This document shows positions 1 through 8,154 of a DNA stretch of 24,326 bases, piece by piece. The notes under the pieces were generated by a model that saw only the letters and a program-made list of their open reading frames with translations, was not told where the DNA came from and made no database searches. This DNA comes from Coriobacteriales bacterium. Its GTDB lineage: Bacteria > Actinomycetota > Coriobacteriia > Coriobacteriales > UBA8131. A program made the translations under genes and the position numbers. Numbering within the stretch: position 1 is the first letter of the stretch; each line of letters opens with the position of its first letter. The stretch covers positions 1 to 24,326 of the forward strand of contig JAISUQ010000161.1 of the NCBI GenBank assembly GCA_031272005.1, in the 5' to 3' direction.

Positions 1-818
1 CCGGAAATGTTTTTTGGCAGGTCCAGTTGGGTGACATCGCCGGTGATGACCATGCGGGAACCGAAGCCTAAACGGGTCAAGAACATCTTCATCTGCTCGG
101 CAGTGGTGTTTTGCGCCTCGTCCAAGATGACAAAGCTGTCATTCAAGGTGCGTCCACGCATGAAGGCCAACGGTGCTATCTCGATCACACCCTGTTCAAT
201 CAACTGGTTGCCGCGCTCCATATCGGTCATGTCGAACAGGGCGTCGTAGAGCGGGCGGATGTAGGGATCGATCTTCTCGTTGAGGGTGCCGGGCAGATAG
301 CCCAGGCTCTCACCGGCCTCGACCACCGGACGCGTCAATATCACCCGGCCGACCTCCTTGCGCTTCAAGGCGGCCACCGCCATGGCCATCGCCAGGTAGG
401 TCTTGCCGGTGCCGGCCGGGCCGATGCCGAAGGTCACGGTATGGCGGCGGATGGCGTCGACATAACGCTTCTGGCCGGCGGTCTTGGCCCGGATGGCCTT
501 ACCCCGGTAGGTCAGCAGGATGTCCTCGCGCAGGATGGAGGGTGCGAACTCGCCCTGACGGATCAGGTCGATGGACTGGATCAGGCCATCGTAGGTTATC
601 TCCTGACCCTGCTCAATCATCTTGAACATATCGGTGAACAGAGCGGTGAGTATCTGGATCTCCAGCGCGTCGCCGCTGATCTCGATGCGCTCGCCACGCA
701 GGGTGATGTGGGCGTCAAAGCGGTCGTCAATGGCCCTGATCAACTCGTCGTTGACACCCACCAGGCGGGCGCCATCCACGCTGTCCGGAATGCTCAGTGA
801 TACGTTGGTCTGCTCCAA
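1..818 (-). CDS. phoH: PhoH family ATPase, C-terminus cut by window edge
   Basis: This is a PhoH-like P-loop ATPase, a cytoplasmic family linked to RNA metabolism and usually found beside ybeY. I read 272 codons from a TTG at 818 to the window edge. Family members are about 320-330 residues, so roughly 50 C-terminal residues lie outside. Seen directly: Walker A GPAGTGKT at residues 133-140, the PhoH-typical stretch LTRPVVEAGESLGYLPG at about 161-177, and Walker B VILDEAQN at 230-237. The TTG start is chosen because AGGAG lies 6-10 bases upstream and the first residues (LEQTNVSLSIPD) resemble PhoH N-termini; there is no ATG in a better position. It is last in the heat-shock/tRNA-modification gene string but is separated from mtaB by a 230-base AT-rich spacer, so it may have its own promoter. 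Family assignment is very secure; the exact biochemical role of PhoH is not settled. Confidence 0.95.
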   Translation of the reverse strand, partial: MEQTNVSLSIPDSVDGARLVGVNDELIRAIDDRFDAHITLRGERIEISGDALEIQILTALFTDMFKMIEQGQEITYDGLIQSIDLIRQGEFAPSILREDILLTYRGKAIRAKTAGQKRYVDAIRRHTVTFGIGPAGTGKTYLAMAMAVAALKRKEVGRVILTRPVVEAGESLGYLPGTLNEKIDPYIRPLYDALFDMTDMERGNQLIEQGVIEIAPLAFMRGRTLNDSFVILDEAQNTTAEQMKMFLTRLGFGSRMVITGDVTQLDLPKNIS

Positions 819-862
819 ACCTCTCTCCTGTCTGATCAGTTGCACCTGTATTCATCCAACCA

Positions 863-893
863 TGCAGTGCCCGTATTGCAGTGCCCGCACTGC
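863..893. repeat. Repeated hairpin-forming element in the phoH leader
   Basis: The 11-mer TGCAGTGCCCG occurs twice, at 863-873 and 877-887, and the second copy is part of an inverted repeat GCAGTGC-CC-GCACTGC (878-893). In the phoH transcript (minus strand) the 5' arm GCAGTGC could pair with either of two copies of GCACTGC, giving a tight stem with a 4-base loop or a longer one with a 16-base loop. It lies 45-75 bases upstream of the phoH TTG. A regulatory role is inference only. Confidence 0.45.
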
Positions 894-974
894 CCTGAAT
901 GCTTCAATGGATCTGCGGTCACTGAAGAACCCGTAATTACTGCTCCGAACCTCGAAAACTTCATACCACTACGC

Positions 975-1010
975 ATAATTGGCCTATATTAAACCAATTC
1001 AGCCAATAAT
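975..1010. repeat. AT-rich inverted repeat between mtaB and phoH
   Basis: ATAATTGGC (975-983) and GCCAATAAT (1002-1010) form a 9-base inverted repeat with one mismatch around an 18-base spacer. A second pair, AATTGG (977-982) and CCAATT (994-999), is nested in it. The surrounding 819-1048 spacer is much more AT-rich than the flanking genes, as expected of a promoter or operator region for phoH, but I could not identify a convincing -35/-10 pair. No terminator-like GC stem with T-run follows mtaB. Confidence 0.4.
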
Positions 1011-1048
1011 TTCGGCCATATGTTTAATTACGTACAATAATGCCACAA

Positions 1049-2380
1049 TTAGGCGCCATCTGCACTGTTCGCGCTCTCTGCCTGTATAAGATTAGCACTC
1101 CAGCTGGTAAAACGCAGCGGGAGAAGACTGCCGGGTCTGAGGTTGTCGGGCACCTGGATGCGATGATAGCTCTCGCTGGTGCCCTGGCCGCGCTTCTCCA
1201 CCAGGACCTGCTCGACGTCGCTTAAGCGACTGAGCGCGTCAGCGGCCAGCAATTCGTCGGCCAGCAGGTGCAGCTGGGCGGCCCGGGAAGCTTTGACGGT
1301 CGGCGGTACCTGATTGGGCATGGCGTCTGCCCGAGTGCCCGGGCGTCTGGAGTAGCGAAAGACATGCATGCGGGAGAAGCCCATGCGGCGGCAGAACTCC
1401 AGGGTCTGCTGGAAGTCTGCCTCGCTTTCGCCCGGGAAGCCGACGATGACGTCGGTGCTGAGCGCAACTTTGGGCAACAATTCGCGGGCATCGGCGACCA
1501 GCCGGGCAAAGCCGGCAGTGTCATAGGGGCGTTGCATGGCTGAAAGGACGTGATTGGAGCCGCTCTGCAGGGGCAGGTGCAGATGCGCACAGATGCGGCT
1601 GTCGCTATTTGCTATAGCGGTAAGCAATTTTTGGTTGACGTCCTGGGGTTCAATAGATGAGAGCCGGAAGCGTGTTTGCTCTGTATGAGCCAGCAGAGCT
1701 TGCAACAGGCCAACCAGATCCTGGCCATCTGAGCAGTATGCTCCCAGGTTGATGCCACAGAGCACAATCTCCCGAACGCCGGCGGCTGCGTGACTTTGGG
1801 CCTGCTCGGAAATCTGCGCCAGCGGCACCGAACGGGCGTTGCCCCGGGCTGCCGGTACGATGCAGTAGGCGCAATGGTTGTCGCAGCCGTCCTGGACCTT
1901 GAGCACAACGCGGGTACGGGTTTGAGTGCGGGAGAAAGGCGCGTCAGAGACGGCCTGCGCGCCTGCCGGACGACATCCGGCTGCGCCCCGGGAGCCAGTC
2001 GCCAGGCAGCCGTTACCGCCGCCGGGCTCAGCAGGGATCGGCGGCGACAGGAGTTTGTCGGCAAGCTGGCAGGCTGCGGTCTTGTCGGGGATGGCGAGCA
2101 CGTTGGCAGCCAGGCTTTTCCATACGTCTGGAGCAATATTCACCGCGCAACCGGTCACGATGACCTGTGGGTTATGGGGTTGGCGGGCAGCCTGGCGCAC
2201 GGCCTTGCGGGCCTTGCTGTCGGCTTCGGCGGTGACGGTGCAGGTGTTGACGACAATCACAGCCGCTTCAGCTGCTGGGCGGGCAGTATGGCCTCCGGCC
2301 GCTAACGTCGCTGCCATAAAGTCGGCATCGACCCGGTTCACCTTGCAGCCCAGATTGATGATGCAGAAGCCCTCAGGCAT
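1049..2380 (-). CDS. mtaB: tRNA t6A37 methylthiotransferase MtaB
   Basis: Radical-SAM enzyme that adds a methylthio group to N6-threonylcarbamoyladenosine-37 of ANN-decoding tRNAs (ms2t6A). It is 443 residues, normal for the family. The N-terminal MTTase domain starts with CIINLGCKVN and supplies cluster cysteines at C12, C47 (VNTCTV) and C78 (VTGCAV). The radical-SAM cluster is CDNHCAYC (C166, C170, C173). A C-terminal TRAM-like segment follows (about residues 370-430). CKVN-type starts and the hrcA-dnaJ-rsmE neighbourhood favour MtaB over MiaB or RimO. A linker rich in Gly/Ala/Pro (about residues 115-150) separates the first two domains and may be lineage-specific. The start at 2380 gives the usual MPEGFC N-terminus and a GAG-rich ribosome site, and overlaps the rsmE stop by 8 bases; an in-frame upstream start at 2464 would add rsmE-overlapping sequence and is rejected. 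Confidence 0.95.
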   Translation of the reverse strand: MPEGFCIINLGCKVNRVDADFMAATLAAGGHTARPAAEAAVIVVNTCTVTAEADSKARKAVRQAARQPHNPQVIVTGCAVNIAPDVWKSLAANVLAIPDKTAACQLADKLLSPPIPAEPGGGNGCLATGSRGAAGCRPAGAQAVSDAPFSRTQTRTRVVLKVQDGCDNHCAYCIVPAARGNARSVPLAQISEQAQSHAAAGVREIVLCGINLGAYCSDGQDLVGLLQALLAHTEQTRFRLSSIEPQDVNQKLLTAIANSDSRICAHLHLPLQSGSNHVLSAMQRPYDTAGFARLVADARELLPKVALSTDVIVGFPGESEADFQQTLEFCRRMGFSRMHVFRYSRRPGTRADAMPNQVPPTVKASRAAQLHLLADELLAADALSRLSDVEQVLVEKRGQGTSESYHRIQVPDNLRPGSLLPLRFTSWSANLIQAESANSADGA

Positions 2381-3161
2381 CCTCAGCTCCCAGGGCCCCC
2401 AGATGATAGAGCACCAGGGCGCTGGCGACCACGGCTGCGGTTTCGGTACGCAGGATTGTCTCACCCAGCGAAACCACCGTCGCCTCGGCGTTCAGCAATT
2501 GATTGATTTCGGCAGCGGAGAGCCCTCCCTCCGGGCCGACGAACAGCGCTACCCGGGGATTGGCAAAGACGGTGGTGGCGACATGCCTGACAGCCTTGCC
2601 GATGTCTCCGGCATCCGCTTCCTCCCAGGCGGCGATCAGCCCGTCATAGCCGCGCACCGCCCGCAGAGCCTGTGGCAGGTCCAGCGGCGCGGTTATCTCG
2701 GGTACGCTCAGGCGGGCGGATTGCTCGGCTGCCGCCCGGGCGACACGTTGCCAGCGTTGTTGCTTGCCAGCCTGACTGGCGGCATCCAGGCGGACGGTCG
2801 AGCGCTCGCTCATCAGTGGGATGATCCGCACTACGCCCAGCTCGGTCACCTGGCGGATGGTCTGATCCATGCGATCCGCGGCCGATATGCCCTGCACCAG
2901 GGTCAGCTGCGGGCCGACCCGATCCACCAGGCCGCGCACAACTGTCCCGCTGAGCAGGCCTTTGGCACTGCCGGGCACGACCGCCAATTCAATTTCCAGG
3001 CCATGGCCGGGCGCATCCACCAGCACCGCATGCTCTCCGGGACGCAGCCGCAAAGAGCGCAGGTGCTCGAAGGTCTCCTGGCTTACCGGCACGCTGACAT
3101 AGTCACCGACAGCCGCCTGCAGAGGCTCGTCGCGCTCAATGATAAAGTGTGGCAGGGTCAC
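2373..3161 (-). CDS. rsmE: 16S rRNA m3U1498 methyltransferase RsmE
   Basis: SPOUT-class methyltransferase that uses SAM to methylate N3 of U1498 in 16S rRNA. The 262 residues match the usual 240-260. An N-terminal PUA-like domain (about 1-75) precedes the SPOUT domain. The SAM-binding knot is recognisable from FVGPEGGLS (207-215) and SLGETILRTETA (231-242), both diagnostic for RsmE. The start is a GTG whose GTGA overlaps the dnaJ stop by 4 bases, so translation is probably coupled to dnaJ. The 3' end overlaps mtaB by 8 bases. RsmE next to dnaJ is a common arrangement in Gram-positive genomes. Confidence 0.96.
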   Translation of the reverse strand: MTLPHFIIERDEPLQAAVGDYVSVPVSQETFEHLRSLRLRPGEHAVLVDAPGHGLEIELAVVPGSAKGLLSGTVVRGLVDRVGPQLTLVQGISAADRMDQTIRQVTELGVVRIIPLMSERSTVRLDAASQAGKQQRWQRVARAAAEQSARLSVPEITAPLDLPQALRAVRGYDGLIAAWEEADAGDIGKAVRHVATTVFANPRVALFVGPEGGLSAAEINQLLNAEATVVSLGETILRTETAAVVASALVLYHLGALGAEDA

Positions 3162-4288
3162 GAAAGCGCGTCCTTGATGCGCTCCCCTACTGTCTTCTTA
3201 CCGCCCAGGCTGTCGCCGAATTCGCCGGAAAGCTCCTCCAGCAACTCCTTCTGGCGCTTGGTGAGATTGCGCGGTACGACAACATTGACCAGTACATAGA
3301 GATCGCCACGGGAGTCGCGTTTGAAACGCGGCAGGCCGTAGTTCCGGACCCTGACGACCTGGTCGTTCTGACAGCCTTCGGGTATCTCCACCGGCACGGT
3401 CTCCTCCGGCATGATGCCCTTGACCTCGATGCGGGCGCCCAGGGCAGCCTGGGTGATGGAGATCTGCTTGCGGATGTGCAGGTTGTCGCCGTCGCGTTTG
3501 AATTCCGGATGCTGCTCGATGCGTACCGTGACTATCAGGTTTCCGGCGGCGGCACCGTGCATGCCGGCTTCGCCATAGCCGGAGAGACGCAGCTGCTGGC
3601 CGTCCTTGATGCCGTGGGGTACGTCGATGGTGATGTGCTGGCGATCGGGCAGGCGGCCCTGGCCCTCGCAGTCCGGGCAGGGGATGTCGATGGTCTTGCC
3701 GGTACCGCCGCATTCCGGACAGGTGGCCTGGGTCTGCATGTCGCCCAAAAACGTCCGTTGCACCGAGACGATGCGGCCGGTGCCGTTGCAGCGCTTGCAA
3801 TCCACGGTCTGGCCGCCTTCGCCGACGCCGGTGCCGCCGCAGGTCTCGCAGGGCGCCAGGCGGTCGTAGACGATTTCCTTCTTGGTGCCGGTGGCTACCT
3901 CCTCCAGCGTCAGCTTCAATCCGACGCCCATGTCCCGGCCCTCGCGGCGGACATTGGCGCGCCCGTAGGCCGAGCCGCCGAAGAACTGGCTGAAGATGTC
4001 GCCCATGCCAAAACCGCTGCCGAACAGGTCATCCAAATCGACATATTGGTAGCCGCCAGGTCCCGACCCATAGCCGCCGACAGTGCCAAAGCGGTCGTAC
4101 TGGGCCCGCTTGTTGGCGTCGGAGAGTACGTCGTAGGCCTCATTGAGTTCCTTGAAACGCTCCTCGGCGTCCGGAGCCTTGTTGACGTCCGGATGCAGCT
4201 CGCGGGCCTTACGGTAAAAGGCCCGTTTAATCTCTGCGTCAGTAGCGTCCTTGGCTACTTCGAGGGTCTTGTAGTAATCAGTTGCCAA
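3158..4288 (-). CDS. dnaJ: Chaperone DnaJ (Hsp40)
   Basis: Type I DnaJ co-chaperone that delivers unfolded clients to DnaK and stimulates its ATPase. At 376 residues all domains are present: J-domain 1-68 with HPD at 32-34, a Gly/Phe-rich linker (about 70-110), four zinc-binding repeats between 147 and 211 (CETCGGTG, CKRCNGTG, CPECGGTG, CPDCEGQG), and the two beta-sandwich client-binding domains to the C-terminus. The start is TTG at 4288, overlapping the hrcA stop by 11 bases; no ATG is available near the conserved DYYKTLEV motif, and AAGGGA precedes it. It is co-transcribed with hrcA, which is expected to repress it together with itself. dnaK and grpE are not in this window, so this may be the second, hrcA-linked dnaJ type found in actinobacteria. 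Confidence 0.97.
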   Translation of the reverse strand: MATDYYKTLEVAKDATDAEIKRAFYRKARELHPDVNKAPDAEERFKELNEAYDVLSDANKRAQYDRFGTVGGYGSGPGGYQYVDLDDLFGSGFGMGDIFSQFFGGSAYGRANVRREGRDMGVGLKLTLEEVATGTKKEIVYDRLAPCETCGGTGVGEGGQTVDCKRCNGTGRIVSVQRTFLGDMQTQATCPECGGTGKTIDIPCPDCEGQGRLPDRQHITIDVPHGIKDGQQLRLSGYGEAGMHGAAAGNLIVTVRIEQHPEFKRDGDNLHIRKQISITQAALGARIEVKGIMPEETVPVEIPEGCQNDQVVRVRNYGLPRFKRDSRGDLYVLVNVVVPRNLTKRQKELLEELSGEFGDSLGGKKTVGERIKDALS

Positions 4289-5057
4289 AGAGGTCCCTTC
4301 TCGCTTCCTGCACCCCTCGCTGGCTGATGATTTCAGCCGCCATTCCTATGGCATCAATGGCCCGTCGGTAATCCATGCGGGTGGGGCCAAACAGGGCAAT
4401 CACGCCGTCCAGAGGCTCCCGATGGATCCGCTCGGCCACCAGAGAGAAGGCCGACAGGCGGTTGTTGTCATCCTCGATGCCAATTTGGACGACAAAGTTA
4501 TTGGTGCGCAGACAGTCTTCCAGCAGCAGCGTCAGAGCCGCCGGCGTCTCCAGCAGTCGCAGCAAGGGGATGACCGTCGCAGCGTCGCGGAACTCCGGCT
4601 GCGACAGCAGTTGCGACAGCCCCTGGCGACGGATGATTCGCTCCGGATAACGTATCCACAGCACTGCCATCTGGCCGGTGGAATCACTCAAGGCCTTGAG
4701 GCTCTCTTCGGTATCAAAGCCATCCAATGGATGCAGATCCTCCGCACCGACCATTCCGAGGCGCCGGGGCAACGGCTCAACAGCAGCTGTCATGGCGCTG
4801 GTCAGCCCGATATTTTGGAGGAGAATGGCATTGACGAACAACCGATAGCCACCGTTGGTGGGCACCCGTCCGGCAGAAGTGTGCGGGGAAGCCGCATAGC
4901 CCTCCGTCTCCAGCCGGCTCAGTTCGTTGCGGATGGTGGCGGCAGAGACCCCGGTCAGATAACGCTGGGCCAGGGTACGTGACCCTACCGGCGATGCCGT
5001 AATCACGTACTCGTCAACCAGAGCGTTGAGGACCTTCTGTCGTCGTTCACTGAGCAA
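4278..5057 (-). CDS. hrcA: Heat-shock repressor HrcA, shortened central domain
   Basis: Transcription repressor of class I heat-shock genes, normally binding the CIRCE operator with GroEL as folding partner. The N-terminal winged helix (1-78) is intact, with SPVGSRTL, SAATIRNEL and HTSAGRVPTNGGYR. The C-terminal core is recognisable from SQPEFRD and GVIALFGPTRMDYRRAI. The protein is only 259 residues against about 340 for B. subtilis HrcA. Comparing from memory, about 85 residues are missing between LSDSTGQMAVLW and RIIRRQGLSQLLSQPEF, where the inserted central domain sits; the deletion is in frame and both sides are well conserved. The start is TTG at 5057, with AAAGGG at 5065-5070 (7-base spacing); it gives the normal LLSERRQ N-terminus. 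A TTG at 5096 would lie inside the inverted repeat and is less likely. Confidence 0.93.
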   Translation of the reverse strand: MLSERRQKVLNALVDEYVITASPVGSRTLAQRYLTGVSAATIRNELSRLETEGYAASPHTSAGRVPTNGGYRLFVNAILLQNIGLTSAMTAAVEPLPRRLGMVGAEDLHPLDGFDTEESLKALSDSTGQMAVLWIRYPERIIRRQGLSQLLSQPEFRDAATVIPLLRLLETPAALTLLLEDCLRTNNFVVQIGIEDDNNRLSAFSLVAERIHREPLDGVIALFGPTRMDYRRAIDAIGMAAEIISQRGVQEARRDLFGN

Positions 5058-5079
5058 AACCGCGCCCTTTCGAATTGCC

Positions 5080-5110
5080 GGTAAGATAATGCGCAATGAC
5101 GTATCTTACC
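5080..5110 (-). promoter_or_regulatory. Inverted repeat upstream of hrcA, candidate heat-shock operator
   Basis: GGTAAGATA (5080-5088) and TATCTTACC (5102-5110) are perfect 9-base arms around a 13-base spacer. The element ends 10 bases before the AAAGGG ribosome site of hrcA, where a CIRCE operator would be expected. It is not CIRCE (TTAGCACTC-N9-GAGTGCTAA): sequence and spacing differ. It is not GC-rich and has no following T-run, so it does not look like a terminator. The left arm read on the minus strand includes TAAGAT, a possible weak -10. Confidence 0.55.
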
Positions 5111-5136
5111 AGTACCTTTGTCTGGCTGGAAGTCAT

Positions 5137-5150
5137 CAACGCAAGCGTTG
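5137..5150. repeat. Short palindrome after the zinc peptidase gene
   Basis: CAACGC-AA-GCGTTG is a 6-base perfect inverted repeat 9 bases beyond the zinc peptidase stop and 26 bases upstream of the larger repeat at 5080-5110. It could be a weak hairpin at the transcript end or a protein site, but no T-run follows in either direction, so I do not call it a terminator. Confidence 0.3.
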
Positions 5151-5158
5151 GAAAAGTG

Positions 5159-6061
5159 TCATTGAAGGTCCACGCCCAATATCTCCTTAAAGGTGTCGCC
5201 CTGGGTCACATCTCCGGTGTCGTAGCCTTTTTTGAACCATTCGGCCCGTTGTGCCGAAGTGCCATGGGTGAAGGTGTCGGGCTGGGCGTAGCCCTGGGCA
5301 TTCTTCTGCAAGGTGTCGTCGCCGATGGCCTCAGCGGCGATGACTGCCGCGTCGATGTCGCCTGCCTCGATGGCGCTGTTCAGCTTGTTGTCGTAATAGG
5401 CGAAGATGCCGGCGTAGAAATCGGCCTGCAGCTCCAGACAGACGGAGTATTCGTTGGCCACCTCTTCGCTTTTTCCTTCAATCCGCAGGTACATGGCATC
5501 AGAGGTGCCCAGCAGATTTTGGACATGATGCCCGACTTCGTGGGCAATGACATAGGCGACCACGAAATCCCCGCTCTTGCCGGCAATCTCGTCTTTGATT
5601 TGCGCCCCATATTCATTGCCCATGTCCTCAAAGAAGGACAGGTCCATATAGACGGTCTTATCCGCCGGAGAGTAGAAAGGCCCCATATCGGCGGAGGCCA
5701 TGCCGCTGCCGGTTTGCACATAACCGGTGAACAGCACCAGCTTGGGCGGCTCGTAGACCATGTTGAACTGCTCCTTGAAGATCTTGGTCCAGACATCTTC
5801 GGTATCGGCCAGGATGGTCTCCACATAATCGAGCTGGAGTTGCTCGTCCTCGGTCAGCTGGCCTGTGGTGACTTCGGTCGAGGGCGTACCGATACCCTCT
5901 ACCAAACCCACCAGCTGCGAAGTATCGGTGCCGGTCAGCAGGCTGAAAACCAGCAGACCGATGACCACCAACCCACCCACGCCGCCGCCGATGCCGGCTA
6001 CGGTTGAGGTCTTACGTCGATCCTCGACATTGGTGCTCTGACGTCTCCCCTGCCAATCCAT
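5159..6061 (-). CDS. Membrane-anchored neutral zinc metallopeptidase (YpfJ family)
   Basis: This belongs to the YpfJ/KPN_02809 putative neutral zinc metallopeptidase family (Pfam Zn_peptidase type), whose substrates are unknown. The 300-residue protein begins with the family signature MDWQGRRQSTNVEDRR, then one membrane helix at about 20-43 (Gly-rich start, then LVVIGLLVFSLL), placing the catalytic part outside the membrane. The zinc site HEVGH is at 174-178, with the downstream ELQADFYAG motif (E210 the likely third ligand) intact. The ATG at 6061 has GGAGAG upstream. It sits between hemW (30-base gap) and hrcA (about 100-base gap holding two inverted repeats), an unusual insertion into the heat-shock string that may hint at a role in envelope or protein quality control (inference). 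Confidence 0.9.
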   Translation of the reverse strand: MDWQGRRQSTNVEDRRKTSTVAGIGGGVGGLVVIGLLVFSLLTGTDTSQLVGLVEGIGTPSTEVTTGQLTEDEQLQLDYVETILADTEDVWTKIFKEQFNMVYEPPKLVLFTGYVQTGSGMASADMGPFYSPADKTVYMDLSFFEDMGNEYGAQIKDEIAGKSGDFVVAYVIAHEVGHHVQNLLGTSDAMYLRIEGKSEEVANEYSVCLELQADFYAGIFAYYDNKLNSAIEAGDIDAAVIAAEAIGDDTLQKNAQGYAQPDTFTHGTSAQRAEWFKKGYDTGDVTQGDTFKEILGVDLQ

Positions 6062-6091
6062 CAGGCTCTCCTTCCACCAGAATCCATGAGC

Positions 6092-7221
6092 TCACAGTAT
6101 ATCGCAACAACCTCGGTTTCCGGCATTGTTTCGCAGGGTGTTCCAGATGCGGGAGAAAAGTTCGTTGCCCAACAGCCAGCCGCTTTCGGTTGGCTGGTAG
6201 CGGCCAGCATTGAGCCGGGCCAACCCGTCGGCGACCAGACTGTCCAGAACCTGGAGAGCCTGTTTATCCGCAGGTGCGGCCACCCCGGCAGACATCCGCA
6301 TCCCGAGCATCAAATCCTCAGCAATGGCCTCCCGGGCAGACAGCTGCTCCACCAGCTGCCCGCCCAAAAAACGCTGACGGCTGCCATCCGCCAGATTGAG
6401 CATGCCGGCTGCGCCTCGCCCCAATCCGAGATAGGACTGGCCGGTCCAGTAGGCGATATTGTGCTGACATTGACAGCCGGGCTGAGCGTAGGAGGCCACC
6501 TCATAGCGAGCAAAACCCTGGCTGGTCAGATAATCGGCAGCGGCCAGCATCATTTCGGCCTGGATGTCCTCATCGGGCACAACCAGCTGCCCGGACAGCA
6601 CTGCGCTGGCCAAAGGTGTGCCCTCCTCCACCGTCAGCGGATAGACGCTGATGTGCGTCGGGCCACAACTGACGGCGCGCTGCAGGCTCTCCTGCCAACT
6701 GGCCAGGCTCTGCCCGGGAATCGCGCAGATCAAATCGAGCGAGAGATTCTCAAAACGATTTGCTGCTATCGTAATAGCATCTTTGGCCCGTTGTGCCGTA
6801 TGGCTCCGTCCCAGGATCTGTAGCTCCTGGTCGTTGAAGCTCTGCACACCCAGTGACAGACGGTTGACGCCGAGTGCGTATAAGTCCTTGACCATGGGCT
6901 CAGCGAGCGACTCCGGATTGGCCTCGACGGTAAACTCGCTGTCGGGGTGCAGTTGCAGGCTGGTGGAGATGGCGTAAACCAGGCTGATCAGCAGTTTATG
7001 CCCCAGATAGCTGGGTGTGCCGCCGCCGATGTAGATGGTGGAAATATCGCTCAGCTGGCCGTTGCGGGAGGCCTGGCGCAACTCCAGTATCAGCTGCTCG
7101 ACATATACGGACATCTGCGGGTCATCTGACGCCACCGCCTCAGTATCGAAATCGCAGTAAGCACAGCGCCGGACACAGAATGGCAGGTGCAGGTAGAGGG
7201 CTTTATAGGTGCTGGCAGTCA

Positions 7222-7222
<1 letters not shown>
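6092..7222 (-). CDS. hemW: Radical-SAM haem chaperone HemW
   Basis: HemW is a CPO-like radical-SAM protein that binds haem and passes it to client enzymes; it is often mis-annotated as oxygen-independent coproporphyrinogen oxidase (HemN). The 376 residues match HemW. The cluster motif is FCVRRCAYCDF (C16, C20, C23), that is CxxxCxxC without the additional downstream cysteine of HemN. GGGTP is at 66-70, and the C-terminal HemN_C region ends with the typical GWLLGNELFSRIW. Its ATG shares the A of the dusB TGA (TGATG), so translation is coupled. Location next to lepA and hrcA is conserved across Gram-positive phyla. Confidence 0.93.

Positions 7223-8150
<928 letters not shown>

Positions 8151-8154
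<4 letters not shown>

Noticed and set aside
1092..1100. TTAGCACTC, identical to the left arm of the CIRCE operator
   Set aside because: It lies inside the 3' end of mtaB and the matching GAGTGCTAA arm is absent at the required spacing; a chance half-site.
1926..4327. Long plus-strand open frames opposite mtaB, rsmE and dnaJ (457 and 392 codons)
   Set aside because: Both are antisense to genes with clear catalytic motifs; composition is of the shadow type and no family is recognisable.
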